Source: Cytophagales bacterium (GTDB taxonomy: Bacteria > Bacteroidota > Bacteroidia > Cytophagales > Cyclobacteriaceae). Taken from it: a stretch of DNA of 64,000 nt. The DNA lies in assembly GCA_022360015.1 (NCBI GenBank), contig JAKSDQ010000288.1, forward strand, positions 62,001 to 126,000, read 5' to 3'. Positions 52,092 through 61,671 of the stretch are shown in pieces; within the stretch, counting starts at the first letter, position 1; each line of letters opens with the position of its first letter. The notes beneath the pieces were generated by a model. That model was given only the letters and a program-made list of their open reading frames with translations. It made no database searches and was not told where the DNA came from. The translations under genes and the position numbers were made by a program.

Positions 52092-52196
52092 CTACAAAGC
52101 TGTGTAACGGTCCGCTGCCACAGGCTCCTTTTTAGCCTTCTCCCTGGCTTTTTTGATCAATTTCTGATCCGCGCCAAGTGTGATATTTTTTAGCAT
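52092..52196 (-). pseudogene. truncated VapB/RHH-like antitoxin
   Basis: 34 residues starting MLKNITLGADQKLIKKAREK, which is the N-terminal strand and helix of small antitoxins that begin xxNITLxxDxxLIxxARxxA. After KAKKEP the family sequence is lost and the frame stops, so the second helix is missing. No toxin gene follows. In the gap 52069-52322. Confidence 0.45.
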
Positions 52197-52322
52197 TTTA
52201 AGTATTTTGGTGTACATTAACATATTGTATTTTAATGGATTAGGCAATTTATCCTCCTGTTTTTCTCTGGTAAAGTGAGAGGGGAAACTATCTCAAATCC
52301 CCTCTTGGCCCGTCAAATAAAA

Positions 52323-54260
52323 TCATCTGCCTTTCAGGTAGGCTACCACCTCGTCTATCGCTAAATTAACAGCCTGTTTTTCAAAATACAATTGCTGTTG
52401 GTTGTATTCGTTCAACCAAACGATGTCTTTTTCACCCTTCAACTTTTCATAAAAATCCCTGGCCCCCTGTGGCACTGCACCGCTTTCACTGTGCACAATG
52501 AACACCGGTTGGTTGATTTGACTCGCACTGCTAATGGCATCAAAAGTTAGCCAGGGCTCCCAACTGCTGACTGCAAAGCGGTTGTCATATAAAGCGCCTG
52601 CTGCTTTTGCCGGATTAAGGTAGTAGTCAAATACGTTTTCAGGCACGTACATGGCACTCAAAGGATCCAGTTCACTGGCCGCCAAAACATACGGCATCTC
52701 TCCTGTTTCAGCATATTGCTCCTTGGCCTCCCGTGCGGCTTTGAGCAAACCTTCAGTGCCCCCGGGTCGAAAATCATAGATGTTTCTCGCTATTTCAGGA
52801 TTGTGCAACCATGGCGCCACCAGCACCAATTTTCTGATACGTTGGTCCCGGGCCGTGGCATGGGCCATGTATCCTGAACTGGCACAAACCCCTAAACCGG
52901 AAAGTTGTTCCTCCCGCACATTTTTGTGACCGCTCAGAAAATCTACGGCCGCCTTGATATCTGAAATCTTAAGGTTATAGTCTTCCACTTGTCTGGGCTG
53001 CCCTTCACTTTCCCCAAAACCTGTAAAGTCAAACGTCAAGGAAATAAATCCATCACGGGCCAGCAAACTTGCATATTCATCAGGCATTTGCTCCTTTACA
53101 CTGGTCCAGCTACCAGTGACAATGGCTGCCGGATATTTTTGGGTGTCTCTGAAACCCGGTGGCAAAAACAAATGGCCTTTCAGGGTCACACCGTTGCTAT
53201 TGAAACTGACTTCATTCAGCGTTACGCCTGATTCAGTGCCGGCTCCTGCTTTGTGTACGGAATAGTTTTCCGGTTGCAAACCGGGCCATCCGTTCAATAA
53301 AATATTGGGGTTGAAGTTTTCTACAAAATGGCTGATTTGGCCCGAATCATCGATGGTATAGATTCCAATGTAAAAATTATTATACGGCTTTCCCGCTGAT
53401 GTCGTAATAGTGCCACTGAATTTTACCAATACAGTGTGGGGGTCCTGGGTTGGGAAGTACTCACGTTGATATTGCTGGGTGTAATCCATGACGCCGGTAT
53501 ATTGTTTTTTCATAGCGTCCAGGCCAGATAGCTTTTTAGGAAAGTTCGCAGGTGCAAAAGGCATGTCCTGCACAATGTCCTCTGTCAATGTTTCCAAAAA
53601 AGCATGGAGGTTTCTGGCCTCCAGGGCCTGGAAGAATTTCTCGACGGCTTCCCTGGCACTGCTTTCCCCTTTTAAAGATGGTATTTGGCCATTTTTTACA
53701 CGCTGCATTGCCAGCATAGGCAAATTGGTGTTACCATGCTGCTCATACAGGCTTAAATCTATTCTTGCCAACTTCCATACGCCATTTTCCTGGATATATT
53801 CAGTATCATAGCCAACAAATACTGTCCAGAAGTTATCGCCCTCGGGGACTTCCAGGTAATGTGTGGCTATAGCATCCAGGGTAGCGGTGGCACGGTCGCC
53901 AGCTACCCATATGGCAAAATTATGGGGCTGGTGTACGGTGCGTTCAAAACCAGGTAACAAAGCTTGCCAGCCATGGACAATTTCATCGGGTGTTTTAAAT
54001 CCTGAATCGCCACCCAATGCGGTGTAATCTACATAAACTGAATCGGCCATTGTATTTTTCACGGCTTCCCAGTTGCGATTGTCGGTTTGTACAAATAAGG
54101 TAGTGGCTAATGCTTCTATGGCATCATGATCCTTGTTGCTTTCTGTTTTGTCAGGTGTTAACATGGTTACATTGTTTTTAGTGTCGGTAGCTGTATTACT
54201 ATTATTGTTGCAGGACACTAACAGGCTAAGCAGTACTGCTGTATAAAGGTGCCTTTTCAT
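52323..54260 (-). CDS. lipoprotein with two NTF2-like domains and an alpha/beta hydrolase
   Basis: 645 residues. The lipobox ends SLLVSCNNN (Cys about 16). Two NTF2/SnoaL-like domains occupy about 45-175 and 205-325, then an alpha/beta hydrolase from about 355 to 645. In the hydrolase the nucleophile loop reads GVCASSGY, so Cys459 replaces Ser, as in dienelactone-hydrolase-type enzymes. FDFTGFGESEGQPRQ is the oxyanion strand. It is probably attached to the outer or inner membrane. It flanks an AraC regulator and a decayed paralogue of its hydrolase domain. Substrate unknown. Confidence 0.8.
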   Translation of the reverse strand: MKRHLYTAVLLSLLVSCNNNSNTATDTKNNVTMLTPDKTESNKDHDAIEALATTLFVQTDNRNWEAVKNTMADSVYVDYTALGGDSGFKTPDEIVHGWQALLPGFERTVHQPHNFAIWVAGDRATATLDAIATHYLEVPEGDNFWTVFVGYDTEYIQENGVWKLARIDLSLYEQHGNTNLPMLAMQRVKNGQIPSLKGESSAREAVEKFFQALEARNLHAFLETLTEDIVQDMPFAPANFPKKLSGLDAMKKQYTGVMDYTQQYQREYFPTQDPHTVLVKFSGTITTSAGKPYNNFYIGIYTIDDSGQISHFVENFNPNILLNGWPGLQPENYSVHKAGAGTESGVTLNEVSFNSNGVTLKGHLFLPPGFRDTQKYPAAIVTGSWTSVKEQMPDEYASLLARDGFISLTFDFTGFGESEGQPRQVEDYNLKISDIKAAVDFLSGHKNVREEQLSGLGVCASSGYMAHATARDQRIRKLVLVAPWLHNPEIARNIYDFRPGGTEGLLKAAREAKEQYAETGEMPYVLAASELDPLSAMYVPENVFDYYLNPAKAAGALYDNRFAVSSWEPWLTFDAISSASQINQPVFIVHSESGAVPQGARDFYEKLKGEKDIVWLNEYNQQQLYFEKQAVNLAIDEVVAYLKGR

Positions 54261-54406
54261 TTTTAAGCTGTTTTTAGTTGTACGTATCGATTGTTATTCA
54301 TGCACAAGACAAAGCTAGCATACAGCCATGGTTGATCCCGTACGCAATTCAATGTAAGAAGTATAAAATTCAAAGTTGGCCGGCAAGGGATGACCAGGGT
54401 AATATT

Positions 54407-55372
54407 TTACAACGTTCCCGCTGCCAACGATTGACGGTACTGCCCCGGTGTTTGTCCGGTATGTTTTTTGAAGAAACTGGCAAAATGGTTCGGATAATCA
54501 TAGTATAGCTCAAAAGCTATTTCCTTCACTGATTTTCCGGTATTCCGCAGCTTGGATTTGGCGAGTGAAAGTATGTGTTTGTAAATATGCTCGGAAGCAG
54601 ATGTGCCGGTTATTCTTTTGATGATAGCATTTAAATGATTGGGGTGTATGTTCAATTGTTCTGCATAAAACTGTACCTGGTGGGGACGGTTATTGTCATA
54701 TGTTTTATCAGGATAAAAACTGGTTTCCAAAAGGGTCCTGAATCGGCTAACGGTATTCAGATCGTTGTCACGTTCACTGGTTGAATGATTTTGGGCGGCA
54801 GGGCTCTTGGCATAAATCCGGGAGGTCTTGTACAAAAGCACATGAACGTGGTTGCGGATTATTTTTTCAGCATGGGGAAGGCCTGCATGATGTTCAAAAT
54901 AAATATCTTTAAAGGTTTTGTAAAAAAGTTCAGCTTCTGGCAAAGAAATTTCCAACGGTGCCGTATTATCAACCAACAAAAATGGGAATTCGTCTGTGAT
55001 TCGTTTGGTCTGGTTGGTACCGCGGTAAAAGTCCTCCGAAAAAATAATGTAGAATCCCTTCCAGTCGGGCACTATATCCCATTTAATGATTTGATAGGGG
55101 GAATTGAAAAATACGGTGGCTTTCATGTCTTTGGTGGAATAATTGCCGGTAGCTGTATATCCCCCACCCTCCAGCTTAATAGCAATGGCGTAAAACTCAT
55201 GTTTAAAAGGGGGCATTTGATGAAGAACCGTTTTCATATTTTCCTCGAAACGCCGGATGTCAAAATCATCGTTCCTCGGCGGTGGGATATTTATCCCCTT
55301 ACAATACCCTCTTAATGTAGCAAAGTGTTTCAATTCGACTTTTTCAATTGACCATTGAAAATCAACAGCCAA
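54407..55372 (-). CDS. AraC-family transcriptional regulator
   Basis: 321 residues. An N-terminal ligand-binding part (about 20-190) is followed by the double helix-turn-helix at about 215-318: HPNHLNAIIKRITGTSASEHIY and VKEIAFELYYDYPNHFASFF, ending KKHTGQTPGQYRQSL. This is the full AraC/XylS signature. It lies between a hydrolase lipoprotein and a broken hydrolase gene that faces away from it, 197 bases from its start. The likely job is activation of these hydrolases in response to a small molecule. Confidence 0.92.
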   Translation of the reverse strand: MAVDFQWSIEKVELKHFATLRGYCKGINIPPPRNDDFDIRRFEENMKTVLHQMPPFKHEFYAIAIKLEGGGYTATGNYSTKDMKATVFFNSPYQIIKWDIVPDWKGFYIIFSEDFYRGTNQTKRITDEFPFLLVDNTAPLEISLPEAELFYKTFKDIYFEHHAGLPHAEKIIRNHVHVLLYKTSRIYAKSPAAQNHSTSERDNDLNTVSRFRTLLETSFYPDKTYDNNRPHQVQFYAEQLNIHPNHLNAIIKRITGTSASEHIYKHILSLAKSKLRNTGKSVKEIAFELYYDYPNHFASFFKKHTGQTPGQYRQSLAAGTL

Positions 55373-55569
55373 TAATTGTCAATTATCAATCGTCAACTGT
55401 CAATTCCATATAAAAAGTTTTCCACTTTCCATCACTCCTTTCTAAAATGTTCATTTTTTCCCCTTTGATATATGTACTTCTTTCTTTGAAATGCTTACTG
55501 TGTATTAAAGCCAATCTGCCGAGTTTTGTTTCATAACTGACAAAATAAATATTTATAAAAAGCGGAAAC

Positions 55570-55961
55570 ATGAAAAAAGTAACATTTCAAAGCAACGGTC
55601 TGACTTTAGCAGGTAACCTGTATTTTCCTGTTGACTTCGATGAATCCAATACATATCCGGCAGCCCTGATAGGTGGTTCATTAACTTCTGTAAAGGAACA
55701 AATGGCAGGAACTTATGCCAAAAAATTAGCAGAACATGGCATTGTAGCCCTGGCATTTGACTACAGAAACTATGGTGAAAGCGAGGGGCAGCCAAGACAA
55801 TACGAAGATCCTTCGCTGAAATTACAGGATTTGGAGGAGGCTGTCACGTACCTGTCTGCGCGACCCTATGTATCCAACATTTTGATTTCTATGATCAATC
55901 GACACAAGTTAATGAAGCGGTTGAAAATGTGAGCCGGTTCTTTCATAAACACCTTGGTTAG
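55570..55961 (+). pseudogene. alpha/beta hydrolase with an internal deletion
   Basis: The first 100 residues match the start of the hydrolase domain of the lipoprotein at 52323-54260, including SVKEQM and FDYRNYGESEGQPRQYED. The frame then shifts at about 55875. In the other frame, FDFYDQSTQVNEAVENVSRF continues to a stop at 55959-55961, which fits the true C-terminus of such enzymes. The middle, with nucleophile and acid, is deleted. A full gene would be about 300 residues. Confidence 0.72.
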
Positions 55962-56058
55962 ATATTATCTGCTGAGCCATCAAATATTCAAAGCGGCCTA
56001 TAGAAACCCGAAAAACCCTTTATGGAAAAACCAACAGCAACCGTACGGGTAACAGCAT

Positions 56059-56892
56059 CTAACCATTGCCGTTGCCCGCGCTGTTGCTGATACCTCTCAT
56101 ACTAATTCCACTGCAGAACCGGCCTTTGTCTCCTTGCCGGGCGCTGTAGAACCGGTCGTTATTCCTGAAGGTACAGACGCCGGAAAGAGCAATGTTTTCA
56201 GGGGACAAACCGCTATCCATGAGCAGTCGGTGGTTAGCGGCAGCTACGGCCACGTGGGGCTTGGAGTAAGTCCTGTCGATAATGGCATGGTTTTCTCCAA
56301 ATACCTCGACGAATTTCTTAGCCACTTCATCACCTACTTCGTAAGATTCCAGGCCAATACAGGGGCCTATGACTGCCAGAATATCAGCCGGCCGGCAATC
56401 AAATTCCTGACGCATTTTATTGATTACATTTGTAGCTATTTTCTTGACCGTACCCCGCCAGCCGGCATGGATGACGCTAATTACTGCCTGTTTTGGGTCA
56501 TACAACAAAATACCGGCACAGTCGGCAGTGAGTATGCATAAACAAACATTTTTCAAATTGGTAATCAGACTGTCTATTGCTGTCAATTGTTCATACCTTT
56601 CCTCCGGTGACTTTTCGAAAAAATCCTGCCTGATCACCCGGATATTACTTTCATGAATTTGCCTGCCGAATAACAGTTGATGCGAATCCAGGGCAAAGGC
56701 ATCAGCTATCAGATGGCGGTTTTGTGCCACCAATGTTGAATCTTCACCTACTGCAAAGCTAACATTCAGCCCACCATACTCGCCATTGCTAAATCCTCCA
56801 TGCCGGGTAGTGGTAAAATGCACCAGATCCGGATAATTATTGAGCAACGGGTAGGTAAAATAGGGTAATCCCTGGCTGGTTTTCTTAACCAT
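56059..56892 (-). CDS. pgeF: YfiH/PgeF-type laccase-domain protein
   Basis: 277 residues. The motifs are TTRHGGFSNGEYGGLNVSF near the start, LTADCAGILLYDPKQAVISVIHAGWRGT, and VIGPCIGLESYEVGDEV, which carry the His and Cys metal ligands. Family members act as purine nucleoside phosphorylases/deaminases and as peptidoglycan-editing factor (PgeF), removing wrong amino acids from cell-wall precursors. It ends the transcript begun by the acyl-CoA synthetase, overlapping it by 8 bases. The gene symbol is assigned by family only. Confidence 0.9.
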   Translation of the reverse strand: MVKKTSQGLPYFTYPLLNNYPDLVHFTTTRHGGFSNGEYGGLNVSFAVGEDSTLVAQNRHLIADAFALDSHQLLFGRQIHESNIRVIRQDFFEKSPEERYEQLTAIDSLITNLKNVCLCILTADCAGILLYDPKQAVISVIHAGWRGTVKKIATNVINKMRQEFDCRPADILAVIGPCIGLESYEVGDEVAKKFVEVFGENHAIIDRTYSKPHVAVAAANHRLLMDSGLSPENIALSGVCTFRNNDRFYSARQGDKGRFCSGISMRGISNSAGNGNG

Positions 56893-58726
56893 AAAGGCCT
56901 GTTTTCCTTTCTTCCATATACATTTCCCTTAACCTGCGCCTCATTACCTTGTTGGAGGCGGTTCGTGGCAGTTCATTAATTAAAACCAGGTCCTCGACCT
57001 TAAACAGTGGATTTAGCTGCTCTTTAACGGTTTTCCGGGCTAACTGCAACTGATCTTCAAAAGGCAGATCAGAAACATCTTCTACCCCGTAAATGACTAA
57101 TTTTGCCGGCCCGCCCTCTACGGATGACACAGCAATTGCGGCGGTTTCTTTGAAGATATCCAGGGCGTTTAATGTTTCTTCAACTTGTACTGAACTTACC
57201 TTGATACCCCCCAGATTCATGGCGTCATCAGTCCTGCCATGACCGCGGAAATAACCATTTGGCAGCCTTTCCATCTGATCACCATGCCGCCTGGTCAGCT
57301 TACCTTTAAAAACAGGGGTGCCCTGATAATAAACTGCTTCATGATCCTGATTCAGCAACCTGGTCGAAAGCCCCATGGCGGGAGGCAGGATATAAACCTC
57401 ACCGTTATCGGTTTCCTGACCCTGTTCATCCAGCAATACAAAAGCCGTACCTAGTGCCGGAGTTGAAAATGTTCCGGGAATAGCCGGGAAGATCACTGCG
57501 CCGGTAACATAGCTTCCGCCTATCTCCGTTCCTCCACAATATTCAATTACCGGCTTGTTACCGGCCAACTCCATCAAATATTGCATGTCTTCGGGGTTAC
57601 TGACTTCTCCGGTTGAGCTAAAGACTTTGATACGAGACCAGTTGAGCGATTCCATACACCGTGTACTTCTCCATTGATTAACCAGGCTTGGAACCACACC
57701 CAGCATAGTCACCCCGGCTTCTTCCACAAACATACCAAAATCCTTATCCAGCGGCGCCCCCCCGTACAATGCCATCGAGGACTCTGTGATCAAAGAGGCA
57801 AAAACCAACCAGGGCCCCATCATCCAGCCCAGATTTGTAGGCCAGCAAATGACATCGCCGTTTTGAATATTTTGGTGAAAATATCCATCCCCGGCACATT
57901 TGATAGGTGTGGTATGGTCCCAGGGTATGGCTTTGGGATTACCTGTTGTTCCTGAAGAAAACAATATCGTAATGGTGTCATCCGGCGCACAGGCAACGGA
58001 CTCAAAAAAAGTGTTTTGACTAATAAAACTGTCCCAGAGTTGGTCACCCTGCCTTAACTCCGGGGTCTCCTGACCTGCCTGTACCACAATACAAGGGGGT
58101 GCTCCGGCCTCAATCACCCGGTCATAAAGCGGCAGGGCTTTGCCTCCGCGGATTATGTGATCCTGGGTAAAAAACAATTTTGGACCTGTGATCTCCAGCC
58201 TTACTTTAATTTCATGAGGTGCAAAGCTATCGGCAATGGTAACAGCTACCATTCCGGCTTTGATAATCGCAAGATAGATCGCCACCGCCTTGATGTTCAT
58301 GGGCATATCTATCGCCACATAGTCCCCCTTTTTGAGGCCCGAATCCACAAGGCCATTGGCGATTTGATTGATCAGACGGTTTAACTGATCATAGCTGAAA
58401 ACCTCCCGGACACCGTCTTCCTCTTTATAAAATATCGCTCTGGCGCTATCGCTATTCCGGAAACAGCTATCCACAATATTCATTTGAGCCCCCTTTAACC
58501 ATACCGGTTGGGAGGCCCCTTTCGAAAGATCAAGTACCTCGTCATACTTTTTTTTCATCCTTATTTCCAGCAAATCCATCGTATCACGCCAAAATCCACC
58601 CGGATCCTTTACGGACCATCGATACAATTCCTCATAACTCTCAAAAAACTGGAGTTCCATCATCTTAAATATATTGCTGGACTCAACATTTTCTTCTGTA
58701 GGGGTCCATGTGCTTTTCCACTGCAT
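56885..58726 (-). CDS. acyl-CoA synthetase (AMP-forming), AAE17/acetoacetyl-type
   Basis: 613 residues from the ATG at 58726 (MQWKSTWTPTEENVESSN); a TTG 36 bases earlier is less likely. The N-terminal WxPxxE region and the P-loop ITILFSSGTTGNPKAIPWDH are present, then YCGGTEIGG and YFRGHGRTDDAMNLGGIKVSS. The catalytic Lys is in RTASNKVMRR. It makes acyl-CoA from a short or modified acid with ATP. The closest matches are proteins of the acetyl/acetoacetyl-CoA synthetase branch, including plant AAE17-like enzymes; the actual acid is unknown. It overlaps the YfiH gene by 8 bases. Confidence 0.88.
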   Translation of the reverse strand: MQWKSTWTPTEENVESSNIFKMMELQFFESYEELYRWSVKDPGGFWRDTMDLLEIRMKKKYDEVLDLSKGASQPVWLKGAQMNIVDSCFRNSDSARAIFYKEEDGVREVFSYDQLNRLINQIANGLVDSGLKKGDYVAIDMPMNIKAVAIYLAIIKAGMVAVTIADSFAPHEIKVRLEITGPKLFFTQDHIIRGGKALPLYDRVIEAGAPPCIVVQAGQETPELRQGDQLWDSFISQNTFFESVACAPDDTITILFSSGTTGNPKAIPWDHTTPIKCAGDGYFHQNIQNGDVICWPTNLGWMMGPWLVFASLITESSMALYGGAPLDKDFGMFVEEAGVTMLGVVPSLVNQWRSTRCMESLNWSRIKVFSSTGEVSNPEDMQYLMELAGNKPVIEYCGGTEIGGSYVTGAVIFPAIPGTFSTPALGTAFVLLDEQGQETDNGEVYILPPAMGLSTRLLNQDHEAVYYQGTPVFKGKLTRRHGDQMERLPNGYFRGHGRTDDAMNLGGIKVSSVQVEETLNALDIFKETAAIAVSSVEGGPAKLVIYGVEDVSDLPFEDQLQLARKTVKEQLNPLFKVEDLVLINELPRTASNKVMRRRLREMYMEERKTGLYG

Positions 58727-58820
58727 ATCTTTATATACTTCGATTAGGTCAAAAAGCCACAATTTATATTAATATCTATAATTTTCAGAATTCTTAGGCA
58801 GATATGTTTAATTTGGTCCT

Positions 58821-59744
58821 ATGATCGTGAGAATCATCACCTTTCTCCTCATTAGTCTGAGTGCGCCGGCCATTACGGCCCAGATCACACATAAATCCTT
58901 TTCTGTGAAAAGTCAAGGTCTGAATTTGCATGTAAAAACTTTCAGACAAGATCACGGAAAACCGTTAAAGCACATCCTGCTCATTCATGGCCTGACCTAT
59001 TCTTCTCATGAGTTTCATATGGATCATGGTGATTACAGTCTCGTTAAGTTTTTGTCTGAAAATGGCTTTCAGGTATGGACCATGGATATGGCCGGCTACG
59101 GCTTATCAGAAAAACCGGAAGATGGATTTATTGTGAATACAGCCTATGCTGCTGAAGACATTGCCGCTGTCGTCCAATTTATTCGCAATACCGGACAGAT
59201 AGACCGGATTGATTTGTTGGGCTGGAGTTGGGGTACAGCTACATCGGCACAGATGGTTGCATCCCACGCCTCCTGGGTCAGGAAATTGGTTCTATATGCG
59301 CCAATTACAAGCGGGTATGACGGCAAAGAGCCACAGGAGGACTGGCATCACAACACCTGGGTTCATGCAGCCTCCGATTTTCAGGTGAAAGATGGTGTTA
59401 TTGATTACCATATTATAGAAAAGCCGGTAGCTAATTTGTTCCTTGCCAATTGTTGGAAGTATGACCAGGATTCAAGCCCCAATGGAGGAAGAAAAGATTT
59501 GTTGAAAGGAAGAAACGAAAAGCTTATCAGGGCGGAAAGTCTGAAAGTACCAACTTTATTCATTGGCGGAGACCGGGATGCTTATTTAAAGTGGGATGAA
59601 ATAGTGGCTATTTACAATCGACACCCTGCAAAAGACAAAAGCCGGTTGGTCCGGATTGAAGGAGGTGCGCATGCCTTAATGATGGAAAAACCTTATTACC
59701 GGCAGTTTAGAAATGAGGTTTTAGGTTTTTTACTAATGGATTAA
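58821..59744 (+). CDS. exported alpha/beta hydrolase
   Basis: 307 residues with a signal peptide (IITFLLISLSAPAITAQ). The nucleophile elbow is GWSWGTATS (GxSxG), preceded by the oxyanion strand HILLIHGLTYSSHEF. VPTLFIGGDRDAYLKWDE holds the acid and EGGAHALMMEKP the His. Complete and of usual size; probably a periplasmic esterase or lipase-like enzyme. It is divergent from the acyl-CoA synthetase (95 bases), so a shared control region is possible. Confidence 0.88.
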   Translation: MIVRIITFLLISLSAPAITAQITHKSFSVKSQGLNLHVKTFRQDHGKPLKHILLIHGLTYSSHEFHMDHGDYSLVKFLSENGFQVWTMDMAGYGLSEKPEDGFIVNTAYAAEDIAAVVQFIRNTGQIDRIDLLGWSWGTATSAQMVASHASWVRKLVLYAPITSGYDGKEPQEDWHHNTWVHAASDFQVKDGVIDYHIIEKPVANLFLANCWKYDQDSSPNGGRKDLLKGRNEKLIRAESLKVPTLFIGGDRDAYLKWDEIVAIYNRHPAKDKSRLVRIEGGAHALMMEKPYYRQFRNEVLGFLLMD

Positions 59745-59832
59745 CGCTTTTTGAAAAATTTACCCAAACCTTAATTTTTCCGCAAATTCTACGTTTAGTT
59801 AAAAATGGTCATTATATTTTAAGGCCAAAAAA

Positions 59833-59871
59833 CAACTAAACATTAAATTTTTTAAAAAATAATGTTTGTTG
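59833..59871. repeat. inverted repeat before fic
   Basis: CAACTAAACATTA and TAATGTTTGTTG (one base shorter) flank an AT-only centre. It lies 61 bases before the Fic start. A second partial copy of TTTAGTTAAAA lies at about 59794. It could be an operator or a hairpin. Confidence 0.4.
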
Positions 59872-59931
59872 GATTTTTTACCTCAGTTTTAAGGTCTGAA
59901 ATCAAATAGACATTAAAAACTAGTTTTATCA

Positions 59932-61071
59932 ATGCCTGTTCAGCAAATTGTCAACTATAAAATCAACCCCGACAGAGAAAGACCATGGAACGAACTCCCA
60001 TTGCTTCCGCTTGACGAGTCTTTATATCGCACCGTAGAAATATTTGAACATCTGGCCGAGGCCAAGGCCGCGCTTGCCCGTTTACATGGCAGAAGTGTGG
60101 CCATTCCCAATCAGGGCTTACTCATCAATACCATCAGTTTACAAGAAGCCAAGGCTTCCAGCGAAATTGAGAACATTTTTACTACCGACGATGAATTATA
60201 CAAGGCCTACAGTAACAACAAGATTGAAGAAACATCCGGCCCGATCAAAGAGGTATTACATTACCGGGAAGCTTTATGGAAAGGCTTTGAATACATGCAA
60301 CAAAGAGAGACCTTTAACATCGATTATCTGGTGGAAATGTACCGGGAAATAAAAGAGGCAAACGATGGCATTCGCCCCCCGTTTACCAGCATAGTGATTA
60401 GAAAAGGGAGCAGTGGTCCATTAGCCGGACAAACCATCTACACCCCCCCAAGAGGTGACGGAATCCTGGAAGAGAAACTCGCCAACCTGCTGGAATTCAT
60501 GAACGATGACACTACCTACAAGGTAGACCCCATATTAAAAATGGCCATCGGGCATTTCCAATTCGAGGCAATACATCCGTTCAGGGATGGCAATGGAAGA
60601 AGTGGCAGGGTTTTTAACATTCACTATTTAACGCATAAAGGGTTACTCGATTATCCGATTTTATTTCTCAGTAAATATATTATCGATAATAAAGATGCGT
60701 ACTATCACACACTGGCTGGTGTTTCTCAGCGGGGAGATTGGAAATCATGGATCATCTATATGTTGAAGGCGGTGGAAGTAACCGCTAATCTGACTTTTCA
60801 AAAGATCAACGACATTATCAAAGCAAAAGAAAACATTCATCAGGCCATCACCCTTCATTCTGACATCAGGAAGGTGGACCAGTTAATCGAGGTGTTATTT
60901 ACACAACCTTTTTCCACTGTTAAGCATTTCACCACCGCAAAAATCTATGCAGAAAATACAGCCAGAAACTATTTAAATCAAATGGTTGAGATGGGGGTTT
61001 TGGACAAAAGGACCATCAATGGCCACCATTATTATTTGAATATCGACCTTTATAATATATTAAGTGAATAG
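59932..61071 (+). CDS. Fic domain AMP-transferase, full length
   Basis: 379 residues. The Fic motif HPFRDGNGRSGR starts at His215 and is complete. An N-terminal inhibitory helix matches (S/T)xxxE(G/N): Ser76-xxx-Glu80-Asn81 in KASSEIENIF, so it belongs to the self-inhibited class II. The C-terminal 60 residues form a winged helix (KHFTTAKIYAENTARNYLNQMVEMGVLDKR), typical of Fic proteins with a DNA-binding tail. It attaches AMP to target proteins, and the released form may regulate its own transcript. There is no toxin/antitoxin partner gene beside it. Confidence 0.92.
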   Translation: MPVQQIVNYKINPDRERPWNELPLLPLDESLYRTVEIFEHLAEAKAALARLHGRSVAIPNQGLLINTISLQEAKASSEIENIFTTDDELYKAYSNNKIEETSGPIKEVLHYREALWKGFEYMQQRETFNIDYLVEMYREIKEANDGIRPPFTSIVIRKGSSGPLAGQTIYTPPRGDGILEEKLANLLEFMNDDTTYKVDPILKMAIGHFQFEAIHPFRDGNGRSGRVFNIHYLTHKGLLDYPILFLSKYIIDNKDAYYHTLAGVSQRGDWKSWIIYMLKAVEVTANLTFQKINDIIKAKENIHQAITLHSDIRKVDQLIEVLFTQPFSTVKHFTTAKIYAENTARNYLNQMVEMGVLDKRTINGHHYYLNIDLYNILSE

Positions 61072-61209
61072 GGTGCGAAAACCGGCTGGTTAGAAGCAAA
61101 AAGCATAAAGTTGAAATATTGAAACTGAAGACCAAACTACATGGTGAGAAATTAGATGACAGCAATTACATCAATAGGGCTTAAGGTTAGAGGGGAGGAA
61201 GAGGAAGAG

Positions 61210-61671
61210 TTAACGGGAAGATTGATATTTTCCTGTCTTTTTAATGATATGTATCCTGTATATTACATTCGAAGATTCTACCATACCCTGAATATATTGC
61301 GGGGTTAATCCGTGCACATGAAAGCTGTGGTCTTTAATTGCACAGGCCATTAATTTATCTTTGATAATGACTCTCGCAATTTCAGCATCTATACCGTCCA
61401 ACTCTTCAAATATACCCAGCACATTGGCTGATGACCACCCGGTTTCACCATTCACTTTAAATACCTTTAATAAAACCGCCGGATCTTTGCGCATAAGCAA
61501 TATTTTTTCCAAATCCTTCGAATAACTATAAACGTATTGGCCTTCCTTCACATAAGTAATAGGAAATTTTATTTTTTCATTCTTGTCAAAACAAATCAAT
61601 GTTCCGACAACGCTATCTGCGACAAGCTCATCGATTTCTTTTGACTTTAATTGACTGATCATAATTTTCAC
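61210..61671 (-). CDS. PPOX-class FMN-binding split-barrel protein
   Basis: 153 residues. The pattern VGTLICFDKNEKIKFPITYV, GQYVYSYSKDLEKILLMRKDP and VLLKVFKVNGETGWSSANV is that of the pyridoxamine-phosphate-oxidase-like split barrel, as in the NimA-like and haem-related subgroups. No signal peptide. The reaction is not known. The preceding gap on its own strand (61672-62027, 356 bases) has no gene; an inverted repeat AACGC/GCGTT lies near 61849-61863. Confidence 0.7.
   Translation of the reverse strand: MKIMISQLKSKEIDELVADSVVGTLICFDKNEKIKFPITYVKEGQYVYSYSKDLEKILLMRKDPAVLLKVFKVNGETGWSSANVLGIFEELDGIDAEIARVIIKDKLMACAIKDHSFHVHGLTPQYIQGMVESSNVIYRIHIIKKTGKYQSSR

Noticed and set aside
55386-55571. 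Frame on the minus strand between AraC and the broken hydrolase
   Set aside because: Low-complexity region with repeats of TCAATT words; no protein features.
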